In this document: piece after piece, positions 10,548 through 21,600 of the stretch | Position numbering within the stretch: the stretch's first letter is position 1 | How the letters are laid out: each line of letters starts with the position of its first letter | Source: Apiosordaria backusii | Lineage: Eukaryota > Ascomycota > Sordariomycetes > Sordariales > Lasiosphaeriaceae | Assembly: GCA_030549205.1 (NCBI GenBank) | Contig: JAUKTV010000008.1 | Location: 1,240,001-1,304,000 of the forward strand | Length of the DNA stretch: 64,000 nt | Reading direction: 5' to 3' | Notes under the pieces: generated by a model | What the model was told of the DNA's origin: nothing | Database searches by the model: none | Seen by the model: only the letters and a program-made list of their open reading frames with translations | Made by a program: the position numbers and the translations under genes

Positions 10548-11239
10548 CCCATGCTTTTGCTCATTGGCTGCTGTTTTCAGGAGGTTAATAATGGAACGAC
10601 TGAGAGATATCTTGGCATGCGTCACTGGTGGAATTCCGCTGTGAGGAGTCATGTGATTTCGTGTTGGGGGAGCGGTGCAGGGGTGCGCGGTTGGGTGGCT
10701 TGCACCGCGTCTTAAAGTGAGGACCCCGCCATTCAGCGATTGATGATGTTCAGGTCAGGAGATATGATTACAGTTGGATGAATCTGTGGTGAGCACCGCC
10801 GTGAGATATGAGATGGAAACTTCCTCATTAATCTCATTAGTTTCACGATGGATAGTCCTCACAGCCGCAGACCTATGTGAAGAGTCATCAGGCAGCAACC
10901 CCTTCTGCTCTCAACTTGACTCCTACCCGTGGACATGCAGTTCAATTCCTATGATTGGTAATCCAGCATCTTTGTCACCCCCAACATGCTGAGTATATCA
11001 AGTGAATATCGTGTAGTTGCTCACACAGCCTTTCAGGGTCGCTGTATCCCAAAGTTTCCAGGTGAGGTGGCGTCGGTGGAATTCCGCCTGCCGTCACCGG
11101 CCAGTGAAGTGGTTGCTCCTGCGCAAACTGTGTCTATAATAATCTACCACCAAGACAACTTTCTCCGGTTTAGAGTTTTCTCCATACAACAAACATTTCT
11201 TCAGCAGTATCAACAGCAACTGCTACAACAATCGACAAG

Positions 11240-12670
11240 ATGGCCAACCCCAAGCCCTCCACCATCCAAGGAACCTTGGCCAACGACATCGTCATCCCCC
11301 CAGGGCCTGAAGACAGTATCAGCGCACTTCGGTGGTCTCCCAAGAATAACCACCTGGCTGCCGCTTCCTGGGATGGCAAGGTGTATATCTACGATGCGAC
11401 GAATGTAGCTGCAGGCACCGCCTCTATTCGAGGCGTCGCCGCCATAAACGGCAACCAGGTCCCCTTTTTCGACTGCGATTTCAACCAGGTAAGTCTCGAT
11501 GAGTGAGGTGCATGTCCGGGATGAACAATATCCACCTCCACCTCCAATGATGCCGTCCACCGACGAACCCGAATCGTGCAAATCAACCGGATCGAGATCT
11601 TCGAGAATCGACTAGGAGGGTTTGAGGAATATGTCTGGATATCTTGGTGTATGTGGCGGATATGAAAATGAATGAACATATACAAACCGGTGATTAAACA
11701 GGCATGTGACACACATTACCGTCTTGTACATATCCGCTGACGAGAAGTCCAACAGGAAGGAACAATGATTGCCGCTGCCTCGGCCGACCACAAGATTCAC
11801 ATCATGGATCTCAACTCGCCAGGTCAGACCATGACACTCAGCGGCCATACCGCTCCTGTGAGAACCGTCCGCTGGGTCGATATTCCCTGTGCTCCCGATC
11901 CGACGGGCCTTCTCGTGTCGGGCTCTTGGGACAAAACACTACGCTTCTGGGACCCGAAGCGACAAGCCAATCCCATCGCCACTGTCAACCTCAGCGAGCG
12001 CGTATGGGTCATGGATGGATCCGGGACGGCTCTCATTGCGGGAACGGCAGACAACAAGCTTCACTACTTCAACCTGGGAAAGATGACCCAGAGTGATGCC
12101 ATAAAGCCCATTAGGGTGGTCGACTCACCCCTCGGCGAGGCCCAAATCAAGTGCCTGGCTGTTCAACACGGGGGCGATCGTTGGGCAATCGGAAGCATTG
12201 GCGGTCGGGTAGCTATTCGGTATACAGCGGCTACCATGGCAAAGTATGTCACCCCTTTCACTTTCTATGTCCCTGTACCTTTTTCACGTATCTGACTCTT
12301 TGCTCGCAACAGTAAAAACTTCACCTTCCGATGCCATCGCCACCAGCCCAGCAAGAATAGCAACGTGACCGAGGTCTACGCCGTCAACGCCGTCGCCTTT
12401 GCTCGCCCCCCACTTGTGGGCTCGGAGAATATTGTGATGGCCACGGCGGGTCAGGATGGACACGTGAACTACTGGAATGTTAGAAACAGGCAGAGATTAA
12501 AGACGTTTCCCAGTGTAGGGGGGAGCATCACCGCCTGTGCTTTCAACTGGGACGCGACACTGTTTGCGTATGCCGTTGGTTATGATTGGGGTAAGGGATA
12601 TGCGGGGAATACGGCGAGCCACCCGAGGAGTCTCATGCTGCGCAAGGTTGATCAGTCGTTGCTGGCTTAG
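11240..12670 (+). CDS. GLE2: Gle2/Rae1 WD40 mRNA export factor
   Basis: WD40-propeller protein that docks at the nuclear pore through a GLEBS-containing nucleoporin and acts in mRNA export; Rae1 homologues also act in spindle assembly. Exons are 11240-11488, 11756-12243 and 12313-12670, with introns of 267 bp (GTAAGT...AACAG) and 69 bp (GTATGT...AACAG); about 364 residues, the normal length. Family blocks seen include ISALRWSPKNNHLAAASWDGKVYIYD, GHTAPVRTVRW, LVSGSWDKTLRFWD, WAIGSIGGRVAIRY and FPSVGGSITACAFNWD. The signature linking the last blades, FTFRCHRHQP plus the AYAVGYDWGKGY segment near the end, is typical of Rae1/Gle2 and separates it from Bub3. The start is the first ATG of the frame, followed by the conserved STIQGTLANDIVI. 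Convergent with the PUF gene across a 3 kb spacer. Confidence 0.95.
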
Positions 12671-15644
12671 GGAGAGAGTGATGGCTCGAGGTGGAGCAAG
12701 CGGGCTACTTGATGAGGATGGGGTACTTTAGGGTGAAAATGGGATTTGTTTTGGCGGAGTTGTTTATGGGAATGGGTGTTTTGTATTATTAAGAACTTGT
12801 GTAATGGGCTCGGGACGGAAATTTGGGCTATCAGGATGAAGCACTGGTGGAGGAAAGGGCCCATCGGAACATACAGGAAAGGAGAGGAAACAGAACAGAC
12901 AGAACAGGGTTATGATAGGAGTTATCAGGAAACGGGTATGATTTGGCATCGCAAGGCAGGAGACAGATAAAGCAACCCTTATCACCATGATTGCCTCACC
13001 GAACACTTTACCAAAGGAGAACAATTGGGATAGGGTAAAAATCGAACATATTGCCTCGAGGCCATGTCCTGTGTACCATGTCTTGTCGTTGTGATGATGA
13101 ACTCTCTGTACAGGAAAAGAAGAAGAAAGGAAAAGAAACAAAAACACCATGATCTACCATACCCCGCCATTCCAACATCCATATATCATGTGCCACTTAT
13201 AAATTCTATACATCTCATCACCATCCATCCATCCATCCATCCACCCATCTACTCGGAAATACCTTATATATCACTGCATCATTCCTCCCTGTTGTTCTTT
13301 TACACAGAATCCACCTCCATAGCTACAGTACCCAGACACACACACACACACATACACACAATCCTACAAGAACTTCTCCTTCCTTCCTTCCTTCCTTCCT
13401 TCCTCCTCCTTCTACTAACACACGATGATACAATACACCTTCTTCTTCTCCACAATGATAGATAGGATTACATGAGGGAAAATAAAACCAATTGGCCAAG
13501 GAAAAAAAAGAAAAAAAAAAAAAAAATTCGAGCCATGATGGATGATAATATGGTGGATGTAAATGTGTAAGTGAAAAAAAAAGAGAATAAATTTACTGTT
13601 CGCTTGCTGTTGAGTGCTGTCTCGAAAATAGAGGAGGATGGTGCTCGGGTGTGGTGCTCGGGTGGTTTTTTTCGGGTTGGGAAGAGAGGAAAAGAAAAAA
13701 GAGTGTTGCGATAGGTAGGGAAAATATAATCCTGGGTAGAATGTGTTGTTGTTGTTATTGTTCTTGTTGTTGTTGTTCAAAAAAGCAGTGTGAATAAATA
13801 GCAAGCGAGAGAAGTAAACAAAAGGTACTAATGGGGTAATGAATTTTACGTGGAAAAAGGGGGGGACGACGAGGGACTGATAAGGGTAATAATAGGGGGG
13901 AGGGGGGAGGAGGTAGATATGAATAAGTGGTGGCAGTGTGGGTAGGTAAGGTTGGTGGATTGGTTGATAGGTAGATGTATCTCAAGGTAGATATCTATCT
14001 ACCTTGGATAGGTAGTTGTGGGATAAATATGTGTCAGGTAGGTCGGTAAATAAATAGGTAGGTAAGGCAAGGTAAGGTAGGTAAATGTGCAGTAGGTAGG
14101 TTAGGTGGGTAGTAAGCTCCCCTTCCTCCTCCTTCCTTCCCCTCCCCTCCCATCAATTACACCGCACCGCCCTCTCTCTTTTCTATCCCGGTCATCTTCA
14201 CCCCTCTCCCCACACCCTCCCCTATCTTCTCAAACTATTCATCCCGTCGCCCATCCTCGCCATAACGCCCCTTATTTCATCCACCCCATCGTGATCATCC
14301 CTGTCCCATATTTTATGTATTGCCTGTTGCCCATTTGTGCCTTCTTCGCCAAAACCCCCGAAAACCCCAACGCAACAAAAAAAAAAATTACACGACATTT
14401 GTTGTTGTTGTTGTTGTTGTTTTTTATCGGCCCGTTGAATGTCTCGTTGACATATGAAATGTCGAAAGAGAAAAAAAGACATGCAAAGAAAAAGAAGAAA
14501 AATAAATAATTCAGGGGAGAAAAGTTACACATCCACACTTCTTCATAGACAAGACAGCGACCACCGCAAGCAAAATCAACAGCATGAAACGTGAGCAGTA
14601 TTAAACACAAAAAAGGAGCGTAAATAAATTTGCCAAAACACAAAAGCACAAAAAACTCCACGCTTTCAAAGAACAAAAAACATTCATCAAACCCATATAA
14701 CATTTGTCGTTGTTCATACCCCTATGTCCAGTCGGTTGTCCCGATACCAGTTTCCCTTCTGTTCTTAAGGGAGAGAGAGATAAATAGCATGAAAGGAAAA
14801 TAAAACACATCTGAAGAAAAACCGCAAAAAGTAAATAACAAACGTCATTTGGAAGCTAACCAGCCACATCAACAACACCTAACCACTAGAAGTGTTGGTG
14901 TTGTGCTATAATGTGGCTCTCCAGACGAAAAGCAAGCAAGCAATCCCGAGCCCTAACCACAAACCACAACCCAAATCCCGCATCCCATCCCATTTCCCAT
15001 TCCGGAACCTCGGTACGTATAGTACGAAGGAAAAGAAAATAAAAGAATCAATATGTGGGTATCCTTTTGTCCATCTCTATTCCCAGTAAATGTGTGTTTT
15101 GTGTGCTTCGGGAAGACTGACTGTATTTGCTGTGTAAGGTTGTGTGTGTATGTCATGCGCTTACGTGTATGAAACCACGAAAAAGAAGCCCTTCCTTTGC
15201 CAGTAGATCGAAAGGCAAAGATGAGGCCTATTCGAGCAGATTGAATCGGTATGGCAATCCAAGGCGTGCTTTCCAGATGTACAAAGCCAGAAACATGTTG
15301 TTTAAGAATTATAAGTGCGGACGGGTCGAGGTGCCTGAGGCCTGCACAGATAACGAGTACCACCCCATAAGAGAAGCATGAGGTTTGTGGTGCATTATTT
15401 GCGGATGACTGTTGAACGAGAAGCCATCCTGGTAGAAGACCGGAACCTCACGGCATAACAGCGTAGGGACCAGCAAGGCCCAACCTTGATCAAATTAAAA
15501 CGCAATATCGAAAGAAGGGGGATGGGCGAAGAGGAACTTTTGGCCGGGCATGGCAATACCACCTTCCAATGCACTCGCCGTTCACAGCACAGTCGCAGGC
15601 ATCGGGGTCTTCAACGATGGCGCTGTACCACCAGTACAACGGGA
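12671..15644. other. Convergent intergenic region rich in simple repeats
   Basis: Lies between the 3' ends of GLE2 (+) and PUF (-). It holds (CATC)n at 13221-13242, (AC)n near 13340, (CCTT)n at 13377-13403, (TTG)n near 13745-13775 and 14400-14420, poly-A tracts, and TAGG/GGTA-rich DNA at 13935-14110 with an 11-bp perfect inverted repeat. No reading frame resembles a protein. Confidence 0.6.
13983..14006. repeat. Near-perfect palindrome in GGTA-rich DNA
   Basis: The arms CAAGGTAGATA (13983-13993) and TATCTACCTTG (13996-14006) are exact reverse complements around a 2-base centre. After one mismatch three more pairs extend the stem. It could form a short cruciform, or be a chance product of the local TAGGTA repeat. 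Confidence 0.8.
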
Positions 15645-18632
15645 CTAAACCTCGTCGGTTTGGTCTTGGATGTTGACCGCCGCGTCTATTGCGGCGGGTT
15701 TGGTATCGGGCTGACCAATGGCTTCTTCGACGGCGCTCTCGTTTGTGCTCGGCGGGCTGCTCGAGGGGCTATTCGGGCCCATGGTGAGGTTGGGTGTTGG
15801 GACCGCCGAGCTGACGTCGACATGGAGGCCAGGAGAAGTAGGGGCAGTCGACGAAGGTGTGAGGCTGTTGATGGCGTTATGCAGTCGGTCGACACCAGCA
15901 ATCTGTTTGCCTGTGCACATCTTCTTGATAGATGCAAGAAGCGGCCTCACTTCATTCACCAAGACATCTTTGTCCTGACCTTGCAGCTCGCTGAGAAGGG
16001 TTTCTAAGTCAGGTTAGCATCCCATCATCTTGCAAGGTCATAAAACACTTACGTAGCACATAGTTGCCGAACTGGTCCTTGATCAGCGACACCAAGAAAG
16101 AGTTCCCATCATCCCCTCGAGCCATGAAGCGGTCTCTGATATCACGTTGCTGGTCGGGCGTACCGTGCTTGATGCACTTCTCCACCACATTCGAGGCAAA
16201 CTTGTGCTTTGTAAAGATCGGTAGCTGAGACATGACAAGAGCGACCATCTTCGAGCGGTCTTCGGGGGAGCCATCTGTGATAACATGCTGCGTCACATAG
16301 TTGCCATACTGGTCCATGATAAGCATCTGAGCGCAGCTGTGCAGTTCCTTCATAATAGACCGCCCGTCTGCCTCATTCCCATGCTCCAGGGCACGCTGAA
16401 TCACACGGCATCCATACGCGTGCGATGAGAGCTCACTAACACGGCCCTTGAAGCAGTCGAAGATGAAGCCGATATGCTGCCGAGGAACTGTCTGGATGAT
16501 CTTTTGGACAACATGATTTCCGTTTTGATCCTTGACGATGGTAAGGATCTCAGGTTCGAGTTCCTTGACCAGCTCCGCCTGTTGCTCAACAAGGACATGC
16601 GAAAGAGCCTGTCACCAGTTAGTCTCATAGAACCACACCCAACAAAAATGACGAGGAGCTCACCTTTTGCACAACTCTGCAAGCATACATCTGCATTGAG
16701 AGTTCAACAACCTTGCCCTTCATGGCAGCAGCCAGCACTTGCTTCTGGGCTTGATTCCCATGCTCAAAGAACTTTTGAATGACATAGTTGCCAAAAAGAT
16801 CCTTCATCAGAACGATTGCGTTGGGCTCAATCTCCTGGAAGACTTGATGCTTGTCATCACTGTTGGCCGTCTCGAGCTTGTTCTGAATGAATCGGGAGCC
16901 GTGCTGATCACCACTGAACTCCACAATGTAGCCATAGATATCTTTGAGCTCAAACCGCTTGCTCGATTTGTTGCCAGTCTTGAATTCCTCTAGCTTCAAG
17001 CTCCGGACTCCCCTGGCTGGGTCTCGGTCACTGCTGGGACGGACTGGTGGCACGCCATTGGGAGCAAACGGATACTGAGGGAGTGGGTATCCAGAGAATT
17101 GCAGTTGCTGTCTCCCATAGATAGCGTCGTAAGGACCGGGTGCAAACTGTGGATAGTTCGGGTAGTACGTGTTTTGATAGTAGGACTGCTGTGGCGCAAC
17201 TGAGTGGGAGAAGCTGCGTCGGTCCACATCAGGCCCCGATCGAAGGTCCCGTGACACTGGTCTTGACCACGAATCGATACCAGGCTGCGGTGTCCCCGTA
17301 AAGCTCTGTGGGCTGTTCAACCCCACACCAGCAGCACCGGCCCGATAGATGCTACCGGCAGGCGAGCTGCGATCAACTCCGGAGCCTCGCCTGTCCAGAG
17401 AGATGCTGTTGGAATAATTCTCCCGGGAGTGTCCATGGTATCCCTGCCCATTTTCCCAAGGCTGAGAGCCCGGGTTGAGCTGGAAATCCTGTGAGCCGTT
17501 GCCAAAGGACTGCAGACCAGTCAATCCGTTCGCAGTTCCGTTCAAACCGGAGCTGATCGCCATGCGCCCCAATCGCTCCGGGAGCTCGTCGTCGGCCATT
17601 TGCTGTCCGATGTTGTGGTCGTAACTTCTCGGATTTTGGCCGTGGAATGACGCAGTTGGCCCATTCAAAGAGGGACGCTGGGAGTGAATCGTAGAGTGAG
17701 GTGTTCCGTAAGGATAGTCGGCAAACGAGTTGCCTGGGCCATGCAAATCATTGTCTGAATGGCCCGAAGTCGACAGGTGATCGCGGGAGTGCCCATTCCC
17801 GAGAAAAGACTGATCTTGCATCGACCGTTGAGGAGCTGTGAACCTTCCAAGTGTCTGTTCGGGCTCGCCATTCAGGTTATTGAAAGAGGTATCTTTATCG
17901 TCAGTAAAGTCTGCAAACTGTGATGGAAACTTGTAAGATCCATTCTTGGCTTCCTTTGAACCACCCAAGGCTCGCTGTGTCACGGCCTGTGGCCCGGAAT
18001 AGTAGGGCATACTGCCAGGCATATCATGAAGCGCAACCTCGGAGCGTGTTCGGTTAGGGGATGTTTGACCGGATACGTTGCGGGTTTGTGTGTTATCAGA
18101 TGAGTTCCATGGGCCTCCCGGTCTGCCCCATGGATCGATTTCGGATGTGGCAGCCAGAGCACCGGACCCCGAGGGGGTGACAGCAAAGCCATCGTTCGAG
18201 TCTCCACTGCACGTTAGCTAAACGTCAAGTCAGAAAGCACCGAGGGAAGACATACCTCTCGCACCAACAGCCTCCCTGCTCTTCCCAAAGCTGTTTCCAA
18301 TGGTGTTGGGGTTGGACCAGATACTGTTGCCGCTTCCCCATGTGTTTGGCGCTGGGAATGTGTTTGTGATTGACTGAGAGCCCTTCTCATTACCGTTTGC
18401 GCCGTTGCTTGTCGCGTTCGGAGCGAGGTTCGGGAACCTGCTTGGTCGAGTCTAAAGAACGAGCCAGAACGTCAGTACCGGTCTTGGGCAGCCATACCTC
18501 ACACGAAACTTCCACAGTGTTTCCACAGCCCAAGAGGAAAGGATACTTGGCTCAAAACCCAAATTTGTAGTTCTCGGAGGCAGAAGCGAATATGTTTTTC
18601 GTGTAAAGGAAGCAACTTACAGTGCCGGCCAT
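15645..18632 (-). CDS. Pumilio-family (PUF) RNA-binding protein
   Basis: Cytoplasmic regulator that binds 3' UTRs and controls mRNA decay or translation. Five exons on the minus strand: 18632-18621 (only MAGT), 18451-18256, 18201-16664, 16608-16053 and 16003-15645; about 886 residues. The first 500 residues are low-complexity and rich in S, G, N and Q. A C-terminal Pumilio domain has eight repeats whose recognition residues are, in order, SRxxQ, NYxxQ, CRxxQ, NHxxQ, CRxxQ, NYxxQ, SNxxE and NYxxQ. By the PUF code this predicts UGUANAUA, the Puf3-type element. The preceding LKLEEFKTGN...FELKDIYGYIVEFS segment also fits the Puf3/Pumilio class. In intron 18255-18202 the reading frame is kept only if the second AG (TGGAG) is used, not the CAG five bases earlier. 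The 12-base first exon follows a canonical GTAAGT donor. Confidence 0.93.
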
Positions 18633-21600
18633 GGTGGTGCCCCGTTGCTTGATCTCTGGGAGTCGAAATATTTGCGGGGAAGTCGGCGGCTTTATACGGG
18701 GCGCGAACGAGAGTGGAAGCCTGCCCGCACAGGTCCGTGGCACTCCAGGAGATGGGGGTCCGAATGGCTAGTGGGCTGTTGCTCAAAGCCTCGAATGCAG
18801 CAGAAATGATGGTGTAGAATATGCCGAAGAAAGCGCAAGGTTATGTGCGTCGACTGAAAATCATGGGTATATACGTGGGTATCTCGATAAGTAGTCGCCA
18901 AAGGGGACTGTTGAGCTTCTGAGGCAGGAGCGTCAGCGCAAGAGGCACCAGAAGTGGGAAGCAGTTGGAAAAAGTAAGTGGGGGGAGGGTCGGAGAGGTT
19001 GCAAGGCTGATGATGGGTAGGTACCACACACAGCCCACTCACACCCACCCAAGCACGGCAAAGCTTCAGGTAATTGTATAATGGTCCTGTCCACCTGAAG
19101 CCGGAGCCGAGAGGCCCAAGGGAACGGCAACCTGGAAGGTAGAGGAGGAGACTGTGCTGCGTACTGGGGCCCTTGATTGCTGACGGCGAAATGTACTGTA
19201 TTGCAGACGGGTGTGCAACATGCAAGCACTTACCGCACGTTATTAATTGGCTTCTTCTGGCCCACTGATACACGTCCTCTCCCTCACAAGCTCTCTCGGG
19301 TTGCGCGGGGACGGGGCTGCCTGTCGTTTATGCACCGGATCCCGGCGGCCAGCGAATACTGCGGCCGTCGTCGGTCATATGTATGTGTGCGGAAGACGAG
19401 ACGGGACGGGGGGCGTTGGAGCTTCCTTCGGGGATGCGCTGCTGCGATTGTCTTGGTATTCGGCGGGAGGAGAGGAAGGACAAGGCACGTCGAGGCAGAG
19501 GCAAGCAAGTCGAGTCGACGGGGGAGGTCGGGGAGGCTACTAGAAATGGGCGGTGTTTGGAACTTGTACGGCCCAAGAATGGATTGCCAGACGGGAAGCT
19601 GGTGGAAGCTGGAATGTAGCCAGACCCAGGGATGGCTCTGGTGCGGAGGATGGGCGAGCCAAAAGCCAAATGCGGGTCGGGGGAGGGGCCCTGCTTTTCT
19701 GGGTTGATCTGGGATGAGATGGGGATTCGCGACGGGGGGGAGGGATTGGCCTTGATGCGCGGCGTTGAGACGAAAGGAGAACGGGCGGACAGGGCTCCAG
19801 GGCAGGGCTCGCAGGGCAGTCAAGGCAATTGCGCAAAGAGAAGCTCCAGCTTGGACAAGGGAGGGGTGGGGAACGCTAAGATCTTAGCGGAGTCGAGTGC
19901 CTCGCCCTTAACCCTGTGGCTCCTTTTTTTAGGGCGCTACCGACCACCCGACGGCAGGGGAGGGGTCCAGTCTTTTTTTGACGTCGCTCTTTGCGTTGCT
20001 GCAGGTCACGATGCACGCGATCAACTTCAGACGGCTGTACACTGCCTGTTTGCGTATGAAGATACACTCCTAGAATGCTCCAGGTCCTGTAATTATGTAG
20101 GAGGGACGGAATGCTCCTCACACTGTTAAGGGGAGCGTCGAGTCCTTACAGTCACAGACCATTCCATAGAAGACGCTCTCGTTGATCGTTGCTCTACGAT
20201 TATTTAGTCCTCAGTGTGGTGTACACATACAAGTCCCCACTCAAGAACAGGTGGAGCCCTACTTGGTACCAACTGTTTTACTTGACTCCCGAACCGGAGC
20301 TTGAAAAGGGCGCCGTGTGCCTGACTAGCCCAAAGACTCGTCGAGTCTCGCCAGGCTGTGCTGAAGCTCAAAGGGCACAGCAACCCCCAACTGCCCTTCC
20401 GGCTTCGTTGATGGTGGGATCGGACCAGAAGCGCGTTTCGGCAGCGTGGCCAGCGCCGTTTCTTGGGTCGCCAACAGGGTCTTCTTTTCTTACGGACACA
20501 ACCAGACTCTACAAAAAGTGCGAGCGACCTGGGCCATGAGAGGGGAAGCGGAGGAGGGGCCTTTCCGGGGATGGGAGGGCAGCTATCCGGGGCCCGTTCA
20601 CCTCAGTCCCTTTAGGTAGCACGACGACGATTTCCTAGTTACTGTGTACCTTATGTATCGGCGGTGCAACAGTACTACACCAGCGATAGAGAAGTTGCAG
20701 CCGGGCCTGAGGGTGTTTTCTTGAGCAGTTTTTCCTCTTTTCTTTTTCTCCCTCTTGCTCTCTATTTTCTGCTGGTTCGCCGGTTGCCTCATGCCCTACA
20801 TCGTAGCAATTAATTGTCTATGCCTTCTTGGGCAGTCGACACCGTGTGCGCAAGCCACTCTCAGACTGTGTCTTCCAGTCAACGGCAAGCGAACACATGG
20901 ATGCACCGAGCACCAGCAGACGCTGCTCGGTGCCGTGCCTCCCACTGTTGGCTTCCCTTTCAAAGTCCAATCGTCTTCCGGCCGAGATTGATGCCACACG
21001 ATGGGCGATCCGAAGGCCGCCGATCCCATGGCCGAGCCCTTGTGAACAGCGCCCTTTGTTTTGCTCTTTGTTTTGTTAGCCCGATTCTTGAACCTTCGAC
21101 GAGCCCCGATACCAATACGAAACGCCCTGCTCCATCATAAAGCAATTGTTGTAAAGCTTGATAAGAAAGCCCGCCGTCTCGGACAAATAGACAATGGAGG
21201 CAACCGACCCCTGGCTGCCACTGGCAACCTCCTGGTTCAGAGACAAAATTCGTACGAGGTGGTGCACCGTTGCACTTGAGGCCATGTGCGGGTTGCCTGT
21301 GCTCGTCTGGCGTCATTTGTCACCAGCAAACAGTCTTTGCGTATGCATATGCTGGCGTCTCCATTTTGGTCAACGGATATTAGGGGGGATGAAGTGCTTG
21401 GTTTCTCTTAACCCGCTCACAGTACGGTATGAAAATATGGGATATCGTGGATGCAGGGACACAGTGTCTGGTCAAGCAACACCTTGGCGTCATCACTGGT
21501 ATGAATGCGACAAGGGAATGGCTATGTGCAGAATATTGCACCGGGATTGATAAACCAATCTCGATAGTTGCGAGGTAAGGGATGCTGTCTGTATATCATG

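Larger units (their letters stand above)
9555..10550 (-). repeat. Array of four diverged 170-200 bp repeat units with Pol III-like motifs
   Basis: Four related units share the same ordered landmarks on the minus strand: a TATA-like box (9747-9754, 10099-10106, 10310-10317, 10540-10547); a block close to CAGCATCTGRTTAATNGCCAT; then CCAAGACGCTCAGGTTCGAA or a variant (GTTCGAA cores at 9615-9622, 9959-9965, 10172-10179, 10373-10379); and a run of 6-10 T about 20-50 bases further on. TATA-to-GGTTCGA spacing is 132, 140 and 137 in three units and about 167 in the fourth, which carries a longer T run. GGTTCGA matches the constant part of the Pol III B box. Landmarks are seen; transcription is inferred. 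Confidence 0.7.
9218..11239. other. Intergenic region with repeat array, between protease and GLE2
   Basis: No convincing protein-coding frame. From 9218 to about 9550 it is G/T-rich 3' flank of the protease. The array of four related units at 9555-10550 is described separately. About 10550-11239 is unremarkable and presumably includes the GLE2 promoter. Confidence 0.6.

Noticed and set aside
9555..10550. Reading the array units as protein-coding repeats
   Set aside because: Short similar peptides (for example FEPERLG) appear in some frames, but frames differ between units and are interrupted by A runs and stops.
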